Shown: one piece after another, positions 13,727-15,447 of the stretch
Layout: every line of letters starts with the position of its first letter
How positions within the stretch are numbered: position 1 is the stretch's first letter
Assembly (NCBI GenBank): GCA_934553285.1
Contig: CAKTFD010000053.1
Coordinates: forward strand, 1 to 15,447
Length of the DNA: 15,447 nucleotides
Source: an uncultured Faecalibacterium sp.
GTDB lineage: Bacteria > Bacillota > Clostridia > Oscillospirales > Ruminococcaceae
Reading direction: 5' to 3'
The notes under the pieces: model-generated
Told to the model about the DNA's origin: nothing
Databases searched by the model: none
Seen by the model: only the letters and a program-made list of their open reading frames with translations
Made by a program: the position numbers and the translations under genes

Positions 13727-14584
13727 TTACTTTTTCCGGTACTCCCGTGGGGTCATGCCAAAGTGTGCCTTGAACGCCCGGTTAAAATAGGACAGGTTCT
13801 CAAACCCGCACCGGGAAGCGATGGTCAGAATAGTTTCATCGGTGGTCTGCAGCGCTTCGGCAGCGGCGTTCAGGCGGTATTCGTTCAAAAAAGCGATAAA
13901 GCTCTGCCCGGTCATCTGCCGGAACCAGCGCATGAAGTGGCTGGAACTGAAAGAGCAGACCCCGGCGGCATCGGCGACCCGAAGCCCCGCTGCATAATGA
14001 GCCGAAAGCCATTGCAGCACCGCTTTCAGCCGCTGGGTATCGGCAGTTTCGGTGGGTGGCAGCGTTTTTCCCTGTGCGATGAGCATGGCCAGAAAGCGCA
14101 GCAGCGCCCCCTTGACCTGCAGCTCATAGCCGGGGAGTTTGGCACGGTTGGCGTCCTCCACCTCCCGCAGGCAGGCGGCGGCCTGCAGATAGCACAGGTC
14201 GTTCGGGGTCAGCCGTGCAGGCAGCGACAAGCGCCCGCTCTGGAGTGGAAGCAGGTATTTTTCGGCGCAAAGATCCTCTGCACCGCCCAGCAGCTCCAGC
14301 TCAAAGATGATATTTTCGTATTCCATGCACTGCCCCTCGGTCTGCCGCAGGGCATGGAGCGTGCCCGGGGCAAAGATGAAAATATCCCCCCGATAGGCCG
14401 GATGGGTCACAGCGCCCACCTGCACCAGCCCGGTGCCCTGCTTGACAAAGACCAGCTCCATGCTCTCGTGCCAGTGGAGCGCCACCTGCGGAAAGTCCCC
14501 CGGAATGGTGCAGGGATACAGATTAAAAGGGAACCGCACGGCACCATGCTGCTTGATCTCCTGCAAAGAAGCCTGATTTTGCAT
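13727..14584 (-). CDS. AraC-family transcriptional regulator
   Basis: Regulator of 285 aa. The N-terminal part (about 15-90) is a cupin-like sensing domain with HWHESMELVFVKQGTG (37-52) and a late APGTLHAL (72-79), as in AraC members that bind sugars. The C-terminal 100 residues carry two helix-turn-helix units: LRVADAAGVCSFSSSHFMRW (201-220) and TILTIASRCGFENLSYFNRA (251-270), with the family ending FGMTPREYRK. The ligand is not readable from sequence. Two adjacent ATG codons occur; the second (14584) is chosen because GGAGG is seven bases upstream of it and only four from the first (14587). It is divergent from the alpha-glucan phosphorylase gene, so control of that gene is plausible but unproven. 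Confidence 0.9.
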   Translation of the reverse strand: MQNQASLQEIKQHGAVRFPFNLYPCTIPGDFPQVALHWHESMELVFVKQGTGLVQVGAVTHPAYRGDIFIFAPGTLHALRQTEGQCMEYENIIFELELLGGAEDLCAEKYLLPLQSGRLSLPARLTPNDLCYLQAAACLREVEDANRAKLPGYELQVKGALLRFLAMLIAQGKTLPPTETADTQRLKAVLQWLSAHYAAGLRVADAAGVCSFSSSHFMRWFRQMTGQSFIAFLNEYRLNAAAEALQTTDETILTIASRCGFENLSYFNRAFKAHFGMTPREYRKK

Positions 14585-14606
14585 CATCTCACCTCCCGAT
14601 GATAGG

Positions 14607-14636
14607 ATTGTACCATAGTTTGCGCTTTTAAGGCAA
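14607..14636 (-). promoter_or_regulatory. Promoter of the AraC-family gene
   Basis: Minus strand: TTGCCT (14631-14636), 18-bp spacer, extended -10 TGG-TACAAT (-10 at 14607-14612), about 20 bases upstream of the start codon region. Confidence 0.65.
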
Positions 14637-14654
14637 GATTTTGATGGCTCTATG

Positions 14655-14663
14655 TGGTATATC
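14655..14663 (+). promoter_or_regulatory. Possible extended -10 promoter of the phosphorylase gene
   Basis: TGG-TATATC with no good -35, about 50 bases before the start codon. A weak promoter that would suit activation by a regulator such as the divergent AraC protein. Tentative. Confidence 0.3.
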
Positions 14664-14713
14664 TTGAAGCATAGATGTCAAACCTGTTTTCCATATCAAA
14701 GGAGGATGCGTTT

Positions 14714-15447
14714 ATGAGCTTTACCGAAACGTTACAGAGCCTCACCGGAAAGCTGCTGGCGGACTGCACCGATCAGGAGCTGTATCTGGCATTGCTGGAG
14801 CTTGTACGGCAGAAGAGCGCCGACCGCGTGCAGCCGGTCACCGGGCGTAAGCTGTACTATATCAGCGCCGAATTTCTTATCGGCAAGCTGCTGTCCAACA
14901 ACCTCATCAACCTGGGCCTGTACGACGAAGCCCGGTCTGCACTGGCTGCTGCCGGCAAGCGCCTTTCGGACATTGAAGAGGTGGAGCCGGAACCCTCTCT
15001 GGGCAACGGCGGCCTGGGCCGTCTGGCTGCCTGCTTCCTGGATTCGCTCGCAACGCTGGGTCTGCCCGGCGATGGCGTAGGCCTGCGGTATCACTTTGGC
15101 CTGTTCCATCAGTCCTTTGAGGATGGCGTCCAGAACGAAAAGCCCGACCCTTGGCTCACCGCCCACAGCTGGGCAGAAAAGACCGACATCACCTACCCGG
15201 TGCAGCTGGCTGGCAAGCAGTACACCGCCCGGCTGTATAAGCTGGCGGTCACCGGTTACGAGGGCCGCACCAATACCCTGAACCTGTTTGACCTTGACAC
15301 CATCGATGAGAGCATCGTTCATGACGGCATCGCGTTCGACAAGACCGCCATCGACAAGAACCTGACCCTCTTCCTCTACCCGGACGATTCCGATGAAGCA
15401 GGCCGCCGCCTGCGGGTGTACCAGCAGTACCTGATGGTCTCTGCCGG
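14714..15447 (+). CDS. glgP: Alpha-glucan (glycogen/starch/maltodextrin) phosphorylase, N-terminal part
   Basis: Open from the ATG at 14714 to the window end (244 codons, no stop), so the gene is cut by the edge. It is a GT35 phosphorylase: YYISAEFLIGKLL (48-60), EPSLGNGGLGRLAACFLDS (95-113), GLRYHFGLFHQSF (123-135), NEKPDPWL (141-148) and a central RLYKLAV stretch. The enzyme splits alpha-1,4-glucans with phosphate to glucose 1-phosphate using pyridoxal phosphate; the PLP lysine and active-site Asn/Lys lie in the missing C-terminal part. The segment before YYISAEF is about 20 residues shorter than in E. coli GlgP, as in many Clostridia homologues. AAGGAGG lies eight bases before the ATG. It would consume the longer dextrins made by MalQ. 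Storage glycogen versus imported dextrin as main substrate cannot be decided. Confidence 0.95.
   Translation, partial: MSFTETLQSLTGKLLADCTDQELYLALLELVRQKSADRVQPVTGRKLYYISAEFLIGKLLSNNLINLGLYDEARSALAAAGKRLSDIEEVEPEPSLGNGGLGRLAACFLDSLATLGLPGDGVGLRYHFGLFHQSFEDGVQNEKPDPWLTAHSWAEKTDITYPVQLAGKQYTARLYKLAVTGYEGRTNTLNLFDLDTIDESIVHDGIAFDKTAIDKNLTLFLYPDDSDEAGRRLRVYQQYLMVSA

Overview
The window looks like chromosomal DNA of a GC-rich, low-redox gut Firmicute, most likely a Faecalibacterium-type member of the Oscillospiraceae/Ruminococcaceae. This rests on AGGAGG-type ribosome binding sites, sigma-A type promoters, GC-rich Clostridia-like proteins, and a MalR/PTS/MalQ/phosphorylase set. The species call is an inference from gene content and style; no rRNA is present. 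No phage, transposase or CRISPR is visible.

Layout. Bases 1-366 hold two near-identical tandem copies (165 and 166 bp) of a hairpin-rich repeat plus the start of a third, which forms the terminator of a small minus-strand tRNA operon: tRNA-Arg(TCT), tRNA-His(GTG), with a textbook promoter at 592-620. Bases 696-1823 (minus) carry a DUF1643 protein and a PAP2-type membrane phosphatase in one operon. Bases 2000-4619 (plus) carry a cytosolic BMP-type ligand-binding protein with a ParB-like N-terminal part, and a metallophosphoesterase. A DUF1275 membrane protein converges on them (4629-5432). A NifX-like protein with a Cys/His-rich tail (5630-6040, plus) and a small heavy-metal-associated (HMA) domain protein (6134-6391, minus) converge on a shared terminator. 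An MgtE magnesium channel (6580-7956, minus) follows.

Bases 8178 to the end are an alpha-glucan locus. A minus-strand operon encodes a glucose/maltose-family PTS EIICB permease, an EEP-fold phosphatase best explained as maltose-6'-phosphate phosphatase (MapP), and 4-alpha-glucanotransferase (MalQ). A MalR-like LacI regulator is divergent from it, and the space between holds several GCAA/TTGC palindromes placed on both promoters. Next come an AraC-type regulator (minus) and, divergent from it, an alpha-glucan phosphorylase cut by the window edge. Inferred flow: maltose enters as maltose 6'-phosphate, MapP removes the phosphate, MalQ disproportionates maltose into glucose and longer maltodextrins, and the phosphorylase releases glucose 1-phosphate from these.

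The less ordinary items are the tRNA-linked repeat, the ParB-like/BMP protein paired with a phosphoesterase whose first metal motif lacks its histidine, the palindromes on the mgtE promoter and in the HMA gene leader, and the PTS-MapP-MalQ arrangement.
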